Source: Lewinellaceae bacterium (GTDB lineage: Bacteria > Bacteroidota > Bacteroidia > Chitinophagales > Saprospiraceae). Taken from it: a stretch of 64,000 bases of DNA. Under the pieces are notes generated by a model. That model did not search any database. It was given only the letters and a program-made list of their open reading frames with translations, and was not told the DNA's origin. This document shows positions 18,004-26,557 of this stretch, piece by piece. Within the stretch, counting starts at the first letter, position 1; every line of letters begins with the position of its first letter. The position numbers were made by a program, and so were the translations under genes. The stretch spans positions 62,001-126,000 of the forward strand of contig JADJOD010000013.1 of NCBI GenBank assembly GCA_016713985.1. Direction: 5' to 3'.

Positions 18004-18150
18004 ATTGGTCATTGGTCATTGGTCATTGGTCATTGGTCATTGGTCATTGGTCATTGGTCATTGTACATTTTTTTGAATTTTTAATTAAAAATCAATCATT
18101 TAAAAATTAAAAAATTACTAATGTTCAATTTCCAATGACCAATGACCAAT
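18004..18150. repeat. Eight tandem ATTGGTC units with an inverted copy
   Basis: Eight exact copies of the 7-base unit ATTGGTC occupy 18004-18059. About 72 AT-rich bases follow, then the inverse (18132-18150, TGACCAA twice). The arms can pair over 19 bases. The structure fills the space between the convergent methyltransferase and hydrolase genes. Confidence 0.85.
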
Positions 18151-18159
18151 TTTAATGAC

Positions 18160-18927
18160 TTACGAAGCACCCTCCATCCCCAGCCAGTGTTGCAGTCGCT
18201 CCCGGTACTTTTCAAAAGAAGGCAGATTATTGTGCGAGCCGCCTTCGATGGTCACAAATTCGTCGCCGGGCTTGAGGCATAACTTCAGTCTGGCAGCGGA
18301 AGTATACGGCACGACCCGGTCCCTTGTGCCGTGAACAATCAGGACCGGCGCCGTGGTTTTTTCCAAAAAGGAATGGTTGGGAAATTCAAAAGCCGGCTCA
18401 AACGGCAAGTCGTTTTTGCGCAGGTGGCTGGTCAGCACACCGCGGATGTTGTCAAAAGGTGTTTCCAGGATGAGCATCTTCACCGGCACCTGAGCCGCCA
18501 GGTAACAGGCCATGCCGGAGCCCAGTGAACGCCCGTACAATACGATCTCTTCCGGGGCATATTTTTTTCGCAACCACTTGTAAATCAACAAGGCATCGGC
18601 ATATAAGGCTTTTTCTTCCGGCTCGCCCGTACTTTTTCCGTAACCCCGGTAGTCGGGGGCAAAAAAATCGTAACCCAGCCCCTTAAAATCGCGGTGCATC
18701 GCCCCCCAACGCTGCAAATTATCGCGGTTGCCGTGGAAGTACAGCACCACACCGCGCCCGGATATTCCCGACGCCGGAAAAAACAACCCGTTCAGGCGCT
18801 GGCCGTCGGGGGTTGCAAAATAATGCTCCTCAAAAGGTTCCGGAAACTGAAACCGGTAGTCCGCCGCCAGTCGGACAGGTCGAAAAATGGCTTTTTTTTG
18901 TAAATAAACGGATAAGGGGGAAAGCAT
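18160..18927 (-). CDS. Alpha/beta hydrolase
   Basis: 255 aa. The fold signature is LYFHGNRDNLQRWG, then DYRGYGKSTGEPEE, the nucleophile elbow YGRSLGSGMA (Ser about 136), the acid in HGTRDRVVPY and the His in EGGSHNNLPS. This matches the abhydrolase 13/BAAT-like group of serine hydrolases. An N-terminal hydrophobic stretch is weak, so cytosolic or membrane-associated placement is open. The substrate is unknown. The MazG-like gene lies 20 bases upstream in the same direction after frame correction. Confidence 0.88.
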   Translation of the reverse strand: MLSPLSVYLQKKAIFRPVRLAADYRFQFPEPFEEHYFATPDGQRLNGLFFPASGISGRGVVLYFHGNRDNLQRWGAMHRDFKGLGYDFFAPDYRGYGKSTGEPEEKALYADALLIYKWLRKKYAPEEIVLYGRSLGSGMACYLAAQVPVKMLILETPFDNIRGVLTSHLRKNDLPFEPAFEFPNHSFLEKTTAPVLIVHGTRDRVVPYTSAARLKLCLKPGDEFVTIEGGSHNNLPSFEKYRERLQHWLGMEGAS

Positions 18928-18947
18928 GGCCGTGGCAGGTAAAACGA

Positions 18948-19285
18948 TTATTTCAATTTTTCATTGGCGGCGTGGCGGGCGGCATCGCGCAGGGTTTTCT
19001 TTTCCAGGTTTTTTGCAAAGCTTCCGTCAGGTCAATCCCCGTCTGGTTGGCGAGGCAGATGAGCACGAACAAAACATCCGCCATTTCGTCAGGCAGATCA
19101 GTTCGGGCGGAAGCCGCCTGTTCGGGTGTTTTGAACGACTGTTCGCCGTACAAACGGGCCATCAGGCGGGCAACTTCACCCACCTCTTCCATCAGTATGG
19201 CCGTATTCGTCAATTCGCCGTAGTAGCGAATACCAACGGTGTTGATCCAGTTATCTACTGTTTTTTGCGCTTCTGATAGGGTCAT
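18948..19285 (-). CDS. MazG-like nucleotide pyrophosphohydrolase (one-base frame break)
   Basis: Start MTLSEAQKTVDNWI at 19285. The MazG-like pattern is ILMEEVGEVARLMARLYGEQ (metal-binding EExxE) and DLPDEMADVLFVLICLANQ (ExxD). In the deposited frame the protein ends at 18953 with an atypical Pro-rich tail. Adding one base to the six-T run at 19009-19014 restores the usual tail (NLEKKTLRDAARHA, ending EKLK) and the stop at 18948, giving 112 aa. A missing base in the consensus is therefore likely. Translating further upstream would read only the repeat array, so I reject a longer start. Confidence 0.82.
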
Positions 19286-19411
19286 TGTTGGATTGTTGGA
19301 TTGTTGGATTGTTGTTATTGCCGGCATTGTTAGATTGCTGGCATTGTTGGATTGTTATTATTGTTCCGCTTTGGGTTTCCCGGCCAACAATGCCAGCAAT
19401 CTAACAATGCC
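19286..19411. repeat. GTTGGATT array with a perfect 28-bp inverted repeat
   Basis: Units of GTTGGATT/GGCATTGTTA type fill 19284-19350. Arms 19323-19350 and 19384-19411 are perfect 28-base complements with a 33-base loop. On the minus strand the array runs directly into the ATG of the MazG-like gene, and its other end lies just after the radical SAM stop. Confidence 0.85.
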
Positions 19412-19424
19412 AACAATGAAGCCT

Positions 19425-20447
19425 CTATGCCCACACCGAACAGCCTTCCGTACAATTCCGGCAAATATCGATCTGATCGCGGCCTTTTAATATAGCGTTC
19501 CGAAACTTGTCATATTCCGGCGCCTGCCAGATGGATTTGAACGGGTGATTTTTCAGGTCGCCGAGCCGGTATTTTGCATCTTTGTCAAAACAACAGGGGA
19601 CAACCTGCCCGTCCCAGGTGATCACGCAGGAATGCCAGAGTTTCCAGCATTGATAAGCGAGACTGTTTTTCACCTGCCAGGTGCCGTCGGTCGCCCTGCG
19701 ATAGCGGGCGTAGCGGTCCTGGGTGGGTATCAGTGGGTTTCCATGCTGATAATCATACACTTGCGCGGTTTTTAGTTTCACCTCGTCCACCCCGATCTCC
19801 CGGGCCAATCGAAACACATCGGGTATCTGGTGTTCGTTGGGTTTTACGACCAGGAACTGAAATACCACGTGCGGACGGCGGCTTTTCAGCAGGCGTTTCC
19901 AGCGGATCACGTTGCGCGCACCCTGCAACACCTGTTCCAGATTGCCGCCGATCCGGTACTGTTCATAGGTTGCCTGCGTGGTGCCGTCTACCGAAATAAT
20001 CAGCCGGTCGAGCCCCGATTCCACGGTACGGCGCGCATTTTCATCATTCAGAAAATGTCCGTTGGTACTGGTAATGGTAAAAATCCGCCGGTCGTGCGCA
20101 TATTTCACCATCTCCAGAAATTTGGGATTGATATACGGCTCTCCCTGAAAGTAAAAGATGAGGTAAAACAGGTCCCGATGCAGTTCGTCCGTCATCCGGC
20201 GAAAAAAATCTTCTTTCAGGTTGCCGGTTTGCCTGCTGAATGCCCGCAGCCCGCTGGGGCATTCGGGGCAGCGGAGATTGCAGGCGGTGGTGGGTTCTAT
20301 ACTCACGGTCACCGGCATCCCCCATTGAATGGGTCGGCGCGTCCATTTGGACAAATAGAACGAAGCCAGTACTTTAGCGAAGTTCCAAACGCGGCGCAGG
20401 GTAATCTTCGCCAAAAAATTGCAGCTGTCGTTCAGAAAGATTTTCAT
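19425..20447 (-). CDS. Radical SAM/SPASM-domain protein
   Basis: 340 aa from MKIFLNDSCNFLAKITLRRV at 20447. The radical SAM cluster motif is CNLRCPECPSG (CxxxCxxC), followed by FYFQGEPYINP and TITSTNGHFL. The C-terminal SPASM-like region has WHSCVITWDGQVVPCCFD and CRNCTEGCSVWA, Cys residues for an auxiliary iron-sulfur cluster. Such enzymes modify peptides or small molecules; no precursor peptide gene is seen beside it. A longer reading back to 20903 would overlap the divergent gene and is rejected. Confidence 0.88.
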   Translation of the reverse strand: MKIFLNDSCNFLAKITLRRVWNFAKVLASFYLSKWTRRPIQWGMPVTVSIEPTTACNLRCPECPSGLRAFSRQTGNLKEDFFRRMTDELHRDLFYLIFYFQGEPYINPKFLEMVKYAHDRRIFTITSTNGHFLNDENARRTVESGLDRLIISVDGTTQATYEQYRIGGNLEQVLQGARNVIRWKRLLKSRRPHVVFQFLVVKPNEHQIPDVFRLAREIGVDEVKLKTAQVYDYQHGNPLIPTQDRYARYRRATDGTWQVKNSLAYQCWKLWHSCVITWDGQVVPCCFDKDAKYRLGDLKNHPFKSIWQAPEYDKFRNAILKGRDQIDICRNCTEGCSVWA

Positions 20448-20453
20448 GACCCG

Positions 20454-20461
20454 CAAAGGTA
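20454..20461 (-). promoter_or_regulatory. Possible -7 element for the radical SAM gene
   Basis: TACCTTTG on the minus strand is only seven bases from the ATG at 20447, which would give an almost leaderless message. No matching -33 TTG. Confidence 0.35.
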
Positions 20462-20473
20462 GGCGATTGACAA

Positions 20474-20505
20474 TTGGGCATACACAGCTTTGCGCTTTAC
20501 CTTTG
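20474..20505 (+). promoter_or_regulatory. Bacteroidota promoter for the 20532 gene
   Basis: TTG (20474-20476), 21 bases, TACCTTTG (20498-20505). The ATG follows 26 bases later. Confidence 0.6.
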
Positions 20506-20531
20506 CCCGGATTATTTAAAAAAACAGGTTT

Positions 20532-21026
20532 ATGACCAGCGAAACAAAGATCGGAAAGGGAAAAAACAAGGAAACCATCCTGCTCATCATTGTGGCGATT
20601 TTTGGGGTGGCCGGGCTCGTAGCGCTGCAACTTTCGCGGCGAAATACGGTAAATCGCGCCGGAAACCGCGCCGTGGTGCAAGTGGAAAATGCCGAAAACA
20701 CCAATAACCCCGAGTCTTCGGCGCCTATCCAGAAAATACCCGGCGAATTGCTCCGCACCAGCGAATACCCGGAAGCGGGCAAACCGTTCCGTTTTTATAT
20801 GAGCAAATACAGCCAGGGGCCGGAATACGAACTCGATTTTGGCGACGGGTCGCCGCGCAAAAAGTTTGCAGACGGCTCCGTGCAACACGTTTTTAAAAAA
20901 CACGGCCCTTGTGTGGTGACCTTGTACGCGCGTTACGAAGGGCAGGAAATCACCCTCGATACCCTCCGGAAAATTGTCGCCCGGGTGAAAATAGACGCTC
21001 CGGTAGCGCCTATTATTGATTATTAG
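20532..21026 (+). CDS. Membrane-anchored PKD-like domain protein
   Basis: 164 aa. A short basic cytoplasmic start leads to one membrane helix (about 15-33). A Asn/Glu/Ser linker precedes a PKD-like beta-sandwich with the hallmark YELDFGDGSPRKKFADG and VQHVFKKHGPCVVTLYA. The domain should be periplasmic and protein- or glycan-binding. No catalytic feature is seen. Its own promoter and the promoter of the next gene suggest independent transcription. Confidence 0.78.
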   Translation: MTSETKIGKGKNKETILLIIVAIFGVAGLVALQLSRRNTVNRAGNRAVVQVENAENTNNPESSAPIQKIPGELLRTSEYPEAGKPFRFYMSKYSQGPEYELDFGDGSPRKKFADGSVQHVFKKHGPCVVTLYARYEGQEITLDTLRKIVARVKIDAPVAPIIDY

Positions 21027-21067
21027 AAGCGCAACAAGCCCTTTCTTTTTTATTTTTTATCGAATAT

Positions 21068-21097
21068 TTGGCGGCCAATGCCTTTTAAGTAGTTTTG
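21068..21097 (+). promoter_or_regulatory. Bacteroidota promoter for the ATP-grasp gene
   Basis: TTG (21068-21070), 19 bases, TAGTTTTG (21090-21097): an exact match to the consensus, 60 bases before the ATG. Confidence 0.7.
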
Positions 21098-21157
21098 TCG
21101 CACACCATAACCGCACTCGATTTAGTCCTTTAACCATTTTCATTAACTCAGAACGGA

Positions 21158-22171
21158 ATGAAGAAAATCGGAATTTTACACGGAAAGGAGTCCTCGTTCC
21201 CGGAAGCCTTCGTCGCACGGATCAACGCCAAAAACGTAAAAGGTGTTCATGCCGAACCTACCCTCGTGAATGAACTTATGCAGGGCGAACCCACTTCCTA
21301 TGCGGTCATGATCGACCGGATCAGCCAGGATGTGCCTTTTTACCGCGCCTATCTCAAAAATGCAGCCCTGAACGGTACGGCCGTGCTCAACAACCCCTTC
21401 TGGTGGAGCGCCGACGAAAAGTTTTTCAACAACTGCCTTTCCACCAAAATCGGCATGCCGGTGCCCCGCACGGTACTGCTGCCCTCCAAGGAAATGCCGC
21501 CGGATACCAGCGCGCAGAGTTTTCGCAACATGAAATACCCGCTGGATTGGGAAAAAATGATCGATTATCTCGGCGGTTTCCCGCTTTTTATGAAACCACA
21601 CGCCGGCGGAGGTTGGAAAAACGTGTATAAAGTCAATAATTTCGACGAGTTTTTCCGCGATTACAACGAAACCAATACCCTCGTCATGCTCCTGCAGGAA
21701 GCCATCGATTTTGATGCCTATTTCCGCTGCTACTGCCTTGGAGGCAAATACGTGCGTATCATGGATTACGAACCCCGCAATCCGCACCATCTCCGTTATG
21801 TGGCCGACCACAAGGTGTCGAAAGCGCTCCGCGACGAGATGCACGGCCTCGTTTTGCGCATCAATGAAGCGCTGGGATACGATTTTAATACGGTGGAATT
21901 TGCCATCCGCGACGGCATCCCTTACGCGATCGATTTTTGCAATCCGGCTCCCGATGCCGACGTGAACTCCGTCGGGGAGGAAAATTTCGAATGGGTGGTG
22001 GAAAACTCCGCCAACATGGCGATTGAAAAAGCGCTGGCCCACAAGGAAGGTGGCAACAACCTCACCTGGGGCACTTACGTACGCGATTCCTTATCCGGAA
22101 AAATGCCCGAAGCACCGGCCGGTGCAGCGCCGAAAAAGGCAAGCGGCAAAGCGTCCAAAGCCAAAAAGTGA
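21158..22171 (+). CDS. ATP-grasp family ligase (RimK-like)
   Basis: 337 aa. The N-terminal pre-ATP-grasp part is MKKIGILHGKESSFPEAFV; the grasp domain includes FPLFMKPHAGGGWKNVYKV (ATP-binding Lys and Gly loop), LLQEAIDFDAYFRCYCLGGK and the metal site NTVEFAIRDGIPYAIDFCNP. ATP-grasp ligases form amide or peptide bonds through an acyl phosphate. The Lys/Ala/Ser-rich tail (PKKASGKASKAKK) is probably disordered. Substrates are unknown. Confidence 0.85.
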   Translation: MKKIGILHGKESSFPEAFVARINAKNVKGVHAEPTLVNELMQGEPTSYAVMIDRISQDVPFYRAYLKNAALNGTAVLNNPFWWSADEKFFNNCLSTKIGMPVPRTVLLPSKEMPPDTSAQSFRNMKYPLDWEKMIDYLGGFPLFMKPHAGGGWKNVYKVNNFDEFFRDYNETNTLVMLLQEAIDFDAYFRCYCLGGKYVRIMDYEPRNPHHLRYVADHKVSKALRDEMHGLVLRINEALGYDFNTVEFAIRDGIPYAIDFCNPAPDADVNSVGEENFEWVVENSANMAIEKALAHKEGGNNLTWGTYVRDSLSGKMPEAPAGAAPKKASGKASKAKK

Positions 22172-22191
22172 TCCTTTTTTCCGCAAATAAA

Positions 22192-22223
22192 ATGAGCCAT
22201 CCTGTGTAAACGGGATGGCTCAT
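22192..22223. terminator. Bidirectional terminator between ATP-grasp and rplI
   Basis: Arms ATGAGCCATCC (22192-22202) and GGATGGCTCAT (22213-22223) pair perfectly over 11 bases, between two convergent stop codons. Confidence 0.75.
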
Positions 22224-22250
22224 ATCGTTACAGGCAAAAGCCTGTTCTGA

Positions 22251-22708
22251 TTATTCTTCGTCGCTGCCTTCGGCAACAACTTCAAATTTCACTTCCTGCA
22301 CCACTTCAGGGTGAAACTTCACCGTAGCGGTGTACACGCCGAGTTCTTTTACCTCTTCCGGCATTTCGATGATCCGTTTGTCGGCGTCGACACCCAGTTC
22401 TTTCAGGGCATTCGACACGTGTTGTGCCGTTACCGAACCGAACAGGCGTCCGGTTTCGCCGGCTTTGGCGGTCACTTTCAGCGTCGAGCCGGCGGCTTTG
22501 GCGGCCACTTCTTTTAATGCCGAAATGACCGCAGATTCTTTTTCGCGGCCTGTTTTTTCAAACCTTCCAGACGGGCGAGGTTGGTTCTGTTGGCCACAAT
22601 TGCCAAACCCTTGGGAAGCAGGTAGTTGCGACCATAGCCGTCTTTTACTTTGACAACATCGTGCTTGGCGCCTACTTTTTCAATATGATCGAGCAGAATG
22701 ATATTCAT
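22251..22708 (-). CDS. rplI: 50S ribosomal protein L9 (one-base frame break)
   Basis: The N-terminal domain (MNIILLDHIEKVGAKHDVVK, GYGRNYLLPKGLAI) is in one frame and ends with a false stop at 22514. The C-terminal domain (STLKVTAKAGETGRLFGSVT, GVYTATVKFHPEV) is in another, seen from 22508. One extra A in the five-A run near the codons for QAAKK joins them as QAAKKESAVISALKEVAAK and gives 152 aa, the normal length. L9 binds 23S rRNA. It is the last gene of the rpsF-rpsR-rplI operon. I read the break as a consensus error. Confidence 0.92.
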
Positions 22709-22729
22709 TTCTGTTGAATTTTTAATGGT

Positions 22730-22822
22730 TTAAAGGTTTCAGGGTTTCAAGGTTTCAAAAGGTTTCAGGGTTTAAATAACGCACAACCCTGAAAACTTTT
22801 GAAACCTTGAAACCTTTAAACC
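22730..22822. repeat. GGTTTCA repeat stem-loop between rpsR and rplI
   Basis: GGTTTCAA/GGTTTCAG units at about 22734-22775 face inverted units at 22786-22822. They can pair over more than 25 bases with few bulges. It fills the rpsR-rplI spacer. Confidence 0.7.
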
Positions 22823-22826
22823 CAAT

Positions 22827-23096
22827 TTATTTCATCAAATCGGCCACAAACGGCAGGATCGCGAGGTGACGCGCGCGTTTCACGGCGGTCTACACCCGGC
22901 GCTGGTATTTCAGGCTGTTGCCGGTAATACGGCGCGGCAGCAATTTGCCCTGCTCGTTGATGAACTGGATGAGGAAATCGGAATCTTTGTAGTCGATGTG
23001 TTTGATGCCGAATTTGCGAAAACGGCAGTATTTTTTGCGGCGCAGCCCGATTTTCGGGTTGCTGAGGAATTTTACATCTTCTCTTGAAGCAGCCAT
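22827..23096 (-). CDS. rpsR: 30S ribosomal protein S18 (in-frame stop at codon 69)
   Basis: MAASREDVKFLSNPKIGLRR and KYCRFRKFGIKHIDYKD are typical S18. After GNSLKYQRRV the frame meets TAG (22890-22892) and continues without shift as TAVKRARHLAILPFVADLMK to TAA at 22827, the conserved C-terminus. Full length is 89 codons. S18 is essential, TAG ends other genes here, and this helix contacts rRNA. A base-call error (for example C read as T in CAG) is more likely than a real nonsense change. Confidence 0.92.
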
Positions 23097-23186
23097 TGGA
23101 TATGGATGTGGATGGTGATTGTTGAATGTTTATTGCCGGTCAAGTTATTGATTGATAATTAGTTAATCAATATCCTCAATCGACAA

Positions 23187-23609
23187 TCAGTTGGCATCAA
23201 GGTCGACAACTTCCGGCGCGGGCACGGCGTCGTCGGCTACAGGAGCAGTCGCGGGCGCTTCGTGTTTTTTCTTCGGACCGATGCGGCCGTTCCGCTTGTC
23301 GTCGTTGTATTTGATACCATACTTGTCGAGTCTAACGGTCAGGAAGCGGAGCAAACGCTCGTTGCGCTTCAGGTTCAACTCGAATTTACCCAACCAATCC
23401 GCTACTTCACAAGCGAATTCGATACAGTAATAGACGCCCGAAGAACGTCGGTTGATAGAAAAGGCCAGCTGGCGGAGGCCCATTTCATCCACAGCTACGA
23501 TGGTAGCGCCAAAGTCTTTCAACTCTTTCTGGATGTGATCTGCTGTCGATTTAACATCATCGCCCGACAGCACTGGATCTACGATGAAGGTGACTTCGTA
23601 ATGTCTCAT
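23187..23609 (-). CDS. rpsF: 30S ribosomal protein S6
   Basis: 140 aa. The core is MRHYEVTFIVDPVLSGDDVK, DFGATIVAVDEMGLRQLAFS and GVYYCIEFACEVADWLGKFE. S6 binds S18 in the platform of the 30S subunit. The tail (APATAPVADDAVPAPEVV) is a low-complexity extension common in the phylum. First gene of the rpsF-rpsR-rplI operon, with a good promoter upstream. Confidence 0.95.
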   Translation of the reverse strand: MRHYEVTFIVDPVLSGDDVKSTADHIQKELKDFGATIVAVDEMGLRQLAFSINRRSSGVYYCIEFACEVADWLGKFELNLKRNERLLRFLTVRLDKYGIKYNDDKRNGRIGPKKKHEAPATAPVADDAVPAPEVVDLDAN

Positions 23610-23657
23610 TATCAGTCAGTTGTAAAAAAATAAATGAACTTTTTCAAAAAACGGCTG

Positions 23658-23688
23658 CAAAAGTATGGTTTTCAGAGCGAACAGACAA
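23658..23688 (-). promoter_or_regulatory. Bacteroidota promoter of the rpsF-rpsR-rplI operon
   Basis: Minus strand: TTG (23686-23688), 20 bases, TACTTTTG (23658-23665), 48 bases before the rpsF start. Confidence 0.7.
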
Positions 23689-23828
23689 GCGAACCGTCAT
23701 TTTTCCTTGATAAACATTTCGGGGTCGTTTTTGGGTGAAACAAGCGGCTAGTCAATATAAAAAAGCATCCCGGCAGTATACCCGGGTACTTAATGTGTCC
23801 GAAGTACACGAAGATTGGGGAAACGCCG

Positions 23829-23836
23829 TACCTTTG
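23829..23836 (+). promoter_or_regulatory. Possible -7 element for the glucan phosphorylase
   Basis: TACCTTTG fits TAnnTTTG. No TTG at 19-21 bases upstream. With the preferred start at 23986 the leader would be about 145 bases. Confidence 0.4.
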
Positions 23837-23985
23837 GCGCTATTCTTGCCAAACGCATCAAAGCCCTCCGGTGTGTTTTTTTTCAGGCAATGAACCTGAC
23901 AGGGGCGTATTTGGGAATTCAACACATTGAAAGTCAATATTTTGAACGCCCTAAAATCATCATTCAACAAATTAACACATTTCAT

Positions 23986-26547
23986 ATGGTTGGGAATCTG
24001 ACGCAAAACGGCGCCAAACTCAAACGCATTTTCATTGAGCCCAAATTGCCTGAAGGCCTGAAGCCGCTTGCCGAATTATCACAAAATCTGTGGTGGTCCT
24101 GGAATCACGATGCAACGGAACTTTTTAAAAGTATAGATCCGCAAAAATTCGAATCGGTCAACTTCAATCCCGTCGCCCTGCTCGAAGAACTGAGCATCGA
24201 AAAAGCCCGTGAACTGCTTCAGGACAAGGATTTTACGGCAAAAATGAAGCGAATTCACGGCGAATTCCGCGATTACATGGATAAAGCCCCGGCCAAAACC
24301 GAGCCGCAGATCGCTTATTTCTGCATGGAATACGGCCTGCACCAAAGCATCCGCCTCTACTCGGGCGGCCTCGGTATTCTGGCCGGCGACTACCTCAAAG
24401 AGGTCAGCGACCGCAATTTCAACCTTATCGCGGTAGGTTTGCTTTACCGCTACGGTTATTTCCAGCAGGGCATTTCGCTCAACGGCGAGCAAATCCACCA
24501 CTTCGATCCGGCCACGTTTACCCAACTGCCCCTGCAGCCCGTTCGCGACCAGCGCGGTGAATGGATCAAAATACAGGTCAACCTGGCCGGGCGCACTATT
24601 TGGGCCAGGGTATGGGTGCTGCCCGTCGGGCGTGTGCCGCTTTACCTGCTGGATACGGATTTTGACGACAACCGCTGGGAAGACCGCTCCATTTCCCATC
24701 AATTGTACGGCGGCGACAACGAAAACCGGCTGCGGCAGGAGCTCCTGCTCGGCATCGGCGGCCTGCGCGCCCTGAAAGCGATGGATCTGAATCCCGACCT
24801 TTATCACCTCAACGAAGGCCACGCCGCGTTCCTGGGTATTGAACGAATCAATAACTACATGAAAGACAAGGGCTTATCCTACCAGGAGGCACTTGAGGTA
24901 GTCCGGTCCAGCCAGTTGTTCACCACGCATACCCCCGTGCCGGCCGGGCACGATACGTTCTCGGAAACACTTTTGCACGACTATATTTACGAATATACCC
25001 ATGCCCTCGATATCGCCTGGGAAGACCTGGTCGGTTTGGGCAGGATCGACAAAAAAGACGCCGCCGAGTTGTTCAACGTAAGTCATCTTGCCATTCGTAC
25101 CTCGCAGGAAATCAACGGCGTGAGCCGCCTGCACGGCGAAGTAAGCCAAAGGATGTTTGCCGAACTCAATCCGGATTACAGCTATACGGAAAGCAACATC
25201 GGTTACGTGACCAACAGCGTACACTTCCCCACCTGGGTGGCCCGCGAATGGCTCGACCTGTACAAGCAGGAATTGGGCAAGGCGATTCTGGACGACCAGG
25301 GCAATAAAAAACTGTGGGCCAAAATCCACGCCGTACCCGCTGAAAAATTGATGGGGGTGCGCCGCCTGCTCAAAAAACGCCTGCTGGACTGGGTGCGTCA
25401 GTCGCTTCGGGAAGACCTGACCCGCCGGGGTGAAAATCCGCGCAGCACCTTCGAAATTATCAATATGTTGCGCGACGACGCCCTGATCATCGGTTTTGCC
25501 CGGCGTTTTGCCACGTACAAACGCGCTACCCTGCTGTTCACGAACGAAAAACGCCTCGCCGACATCGTGAACAACAGCGAACGCCCGGTGGTGTTCCTTT
25601 TTGCCGGAAAAGCCCACCCGGCCGACAAAGCGGGGCAGGAATTTATCCGCCTGATCTACAACACGACCAAAAACCCGCTTTTTAAAGGGAAAGTTGTTTT
25701 TCTTGAAAATTACAGCATGGAAATGGCCAAACTGCTCGTGCAGGGGGTCGACATCTGGCTCAACAACCCTACCCGGCCGAAAGAAGCCAGCGGCACTTCG
25801 GGAATGAAAGCCGTGATGAACGGCGTGATGAACTTTTCCGTGCTCGACGGCTGGTGGTGTGAAGGATACAAACCGGGAGCCGGCTGGGCTTTGCCGGAAA
25901 AAGAAACGTTTAAAGACGCCGGCCTGCAAAACGAACTCGACGCCGAAACCATCTACAACCTGCTGGAAAACGATATTGTACCCTCTTATTACGATCAGGA
26001 CGAAAACGGCATTTCCGAACGCTGGACCAGCCATATCAAAAAAACCATCGCCGAAATCGCCCCGGAATTTGTTATGGGCCGTATGCTCGACGACTACCAG
26101 GAGCGTTTTTATTCCAAACTCTGGGCACAAAGCCAGCAACTCAAAAAAAGCGACTACCGCGCCGCCCGCGCACTCGTGGAGTGGAAAGCCCGCATCCGCC
26201 GCGCCTGGGAAGCCATCGAACTGGTGAATATGGACGTGCCCGACACCCACAATCATTCGCTGCCGCTGGGTGAGCACTTCAAAGCCACCGTCACGCTACA
26301 CCTGCAACACCTGAAAGCGGAAGACCTGGGCATCGAGGTTGTTTTTTACAAACGCCTTTCCGAAACGGAACTTGAATTGATCACCACTTTCCCGCTGGAA
26401 CTGAAAAACCAAAAGGAGGCCCGGGCTACTTATTCCTGTGATGTGGCGCCCAATGCAGCCGGTGTGTTCGAGTTCGGCTTCCGGCTTTACCCGAAACATC
26501 CGATGCTCGCACACCGGCAGGATTTCGGTTTGGTGAGGTGGTTGTGA
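23986..26547 (+). CDS. glgP: Alpha-glucan phosphorylase (GT35 family)
   Basis: 853 aa from MVGNLTQNGAKLKRIFIEPK. The start at 23986 is preferred because the family domain begins soon after (LAELSQNLWWSWNHDATELF, the DUF3417-type N-terminus). The phosphorylase core includes AYFCMEYGLHQSIRLYSGGL, EGHAAFLGIE, FTTHTPVPAGHDTF and the pyridoxal-phosphate site EASGTSGMKAVMNG. It releases glucose-1-phosphate from alpha-1,4-glucans such as glycogen or maltodextrin in the cytosol. The ATG at 23890 is an alternative start. Convergent with the STAND ATPase. Confidence 0.93.
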   Translation: MVGNLTQNGAKLKRIFIEPKLPEGLKPLAELSQNLWWSWNHDATELFKSIDPQKFESVNFNPVALLEELSIEKARELLQDKDFTAKMKRIHGEFRDYMDKAPAKTEPQIAYFCMEYGLHQSIRLYSGGLGILAGDYLKEVSDRNFNLIAVGLLYRYGYFQQGISLNGEQIHHFDPATFTQLPLQPVRDQRGEWIKIQVNLAGRTIWARVWVLPVGRVPLYLLDTDFDDNRWEDRSISHQLYGGDNENRLRQELLLGIGGLRALKAMDLNPDLYHLNEGHAAFLGIERINNYMKDKGLSYQEALEVVRSSQLFTTHTPVPAGHDTFSETLLHDYIYEYTHALDIAWEDLVGLGRIDKKDAAELFNVSHLAIRTSQEINGVSRLHGEVSQRMFAELNPDYSYTESNIGYVTNSVHFPTWVAREWLDLYKQELGKAILDDQGNKKLWAKIHAVPAEKLMGVRRLLKKRLLDWVRQSLREDLTRRGENPRSTFEIINMLRDDALIIGFARRFATYKRATLLFTNEKRLADIVNNSERPVVFLFAGKAHPADKAGQEFIRLIYNTTKNPLFKGKVVFLENYSMEMAKLLVQGVDIWLNNPTRPKEASGTSGMKAVMNGVMNFSVLDGWWCEGYKPGAGWALPEKETFKDAGLQNELDAETIYNLLENDIVPSYYDQDENGISERWTSHIKKTIAEIAPEFVMGRMLDDYQERFYSKLWAQSQQLKKSDYRAARALVEWKARIRRAWEAIELVNMDVPDTHNHSLPLGEHFKATVTLHLQHLKAEDLGIEVVFYKRLSETELELITTFPLELKNQKEARATYSCDVAPNAAGVFEFGFRLYPKHPMLAHRQDFGLVRWL

Positions 26548-26557
26548 TTATTACAAC

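Noticed and set aside
18004..18059. Repeat array as a CRISPR
   Set aside because: Units are 7 bases in direct contact with no spacers and no cas genes nearby.
20448..20903. N-terminal extension of the radical SAM gene
   Set aside because: It would run through the divergent PKD-like gene and its promoter; the family start is at 20447.
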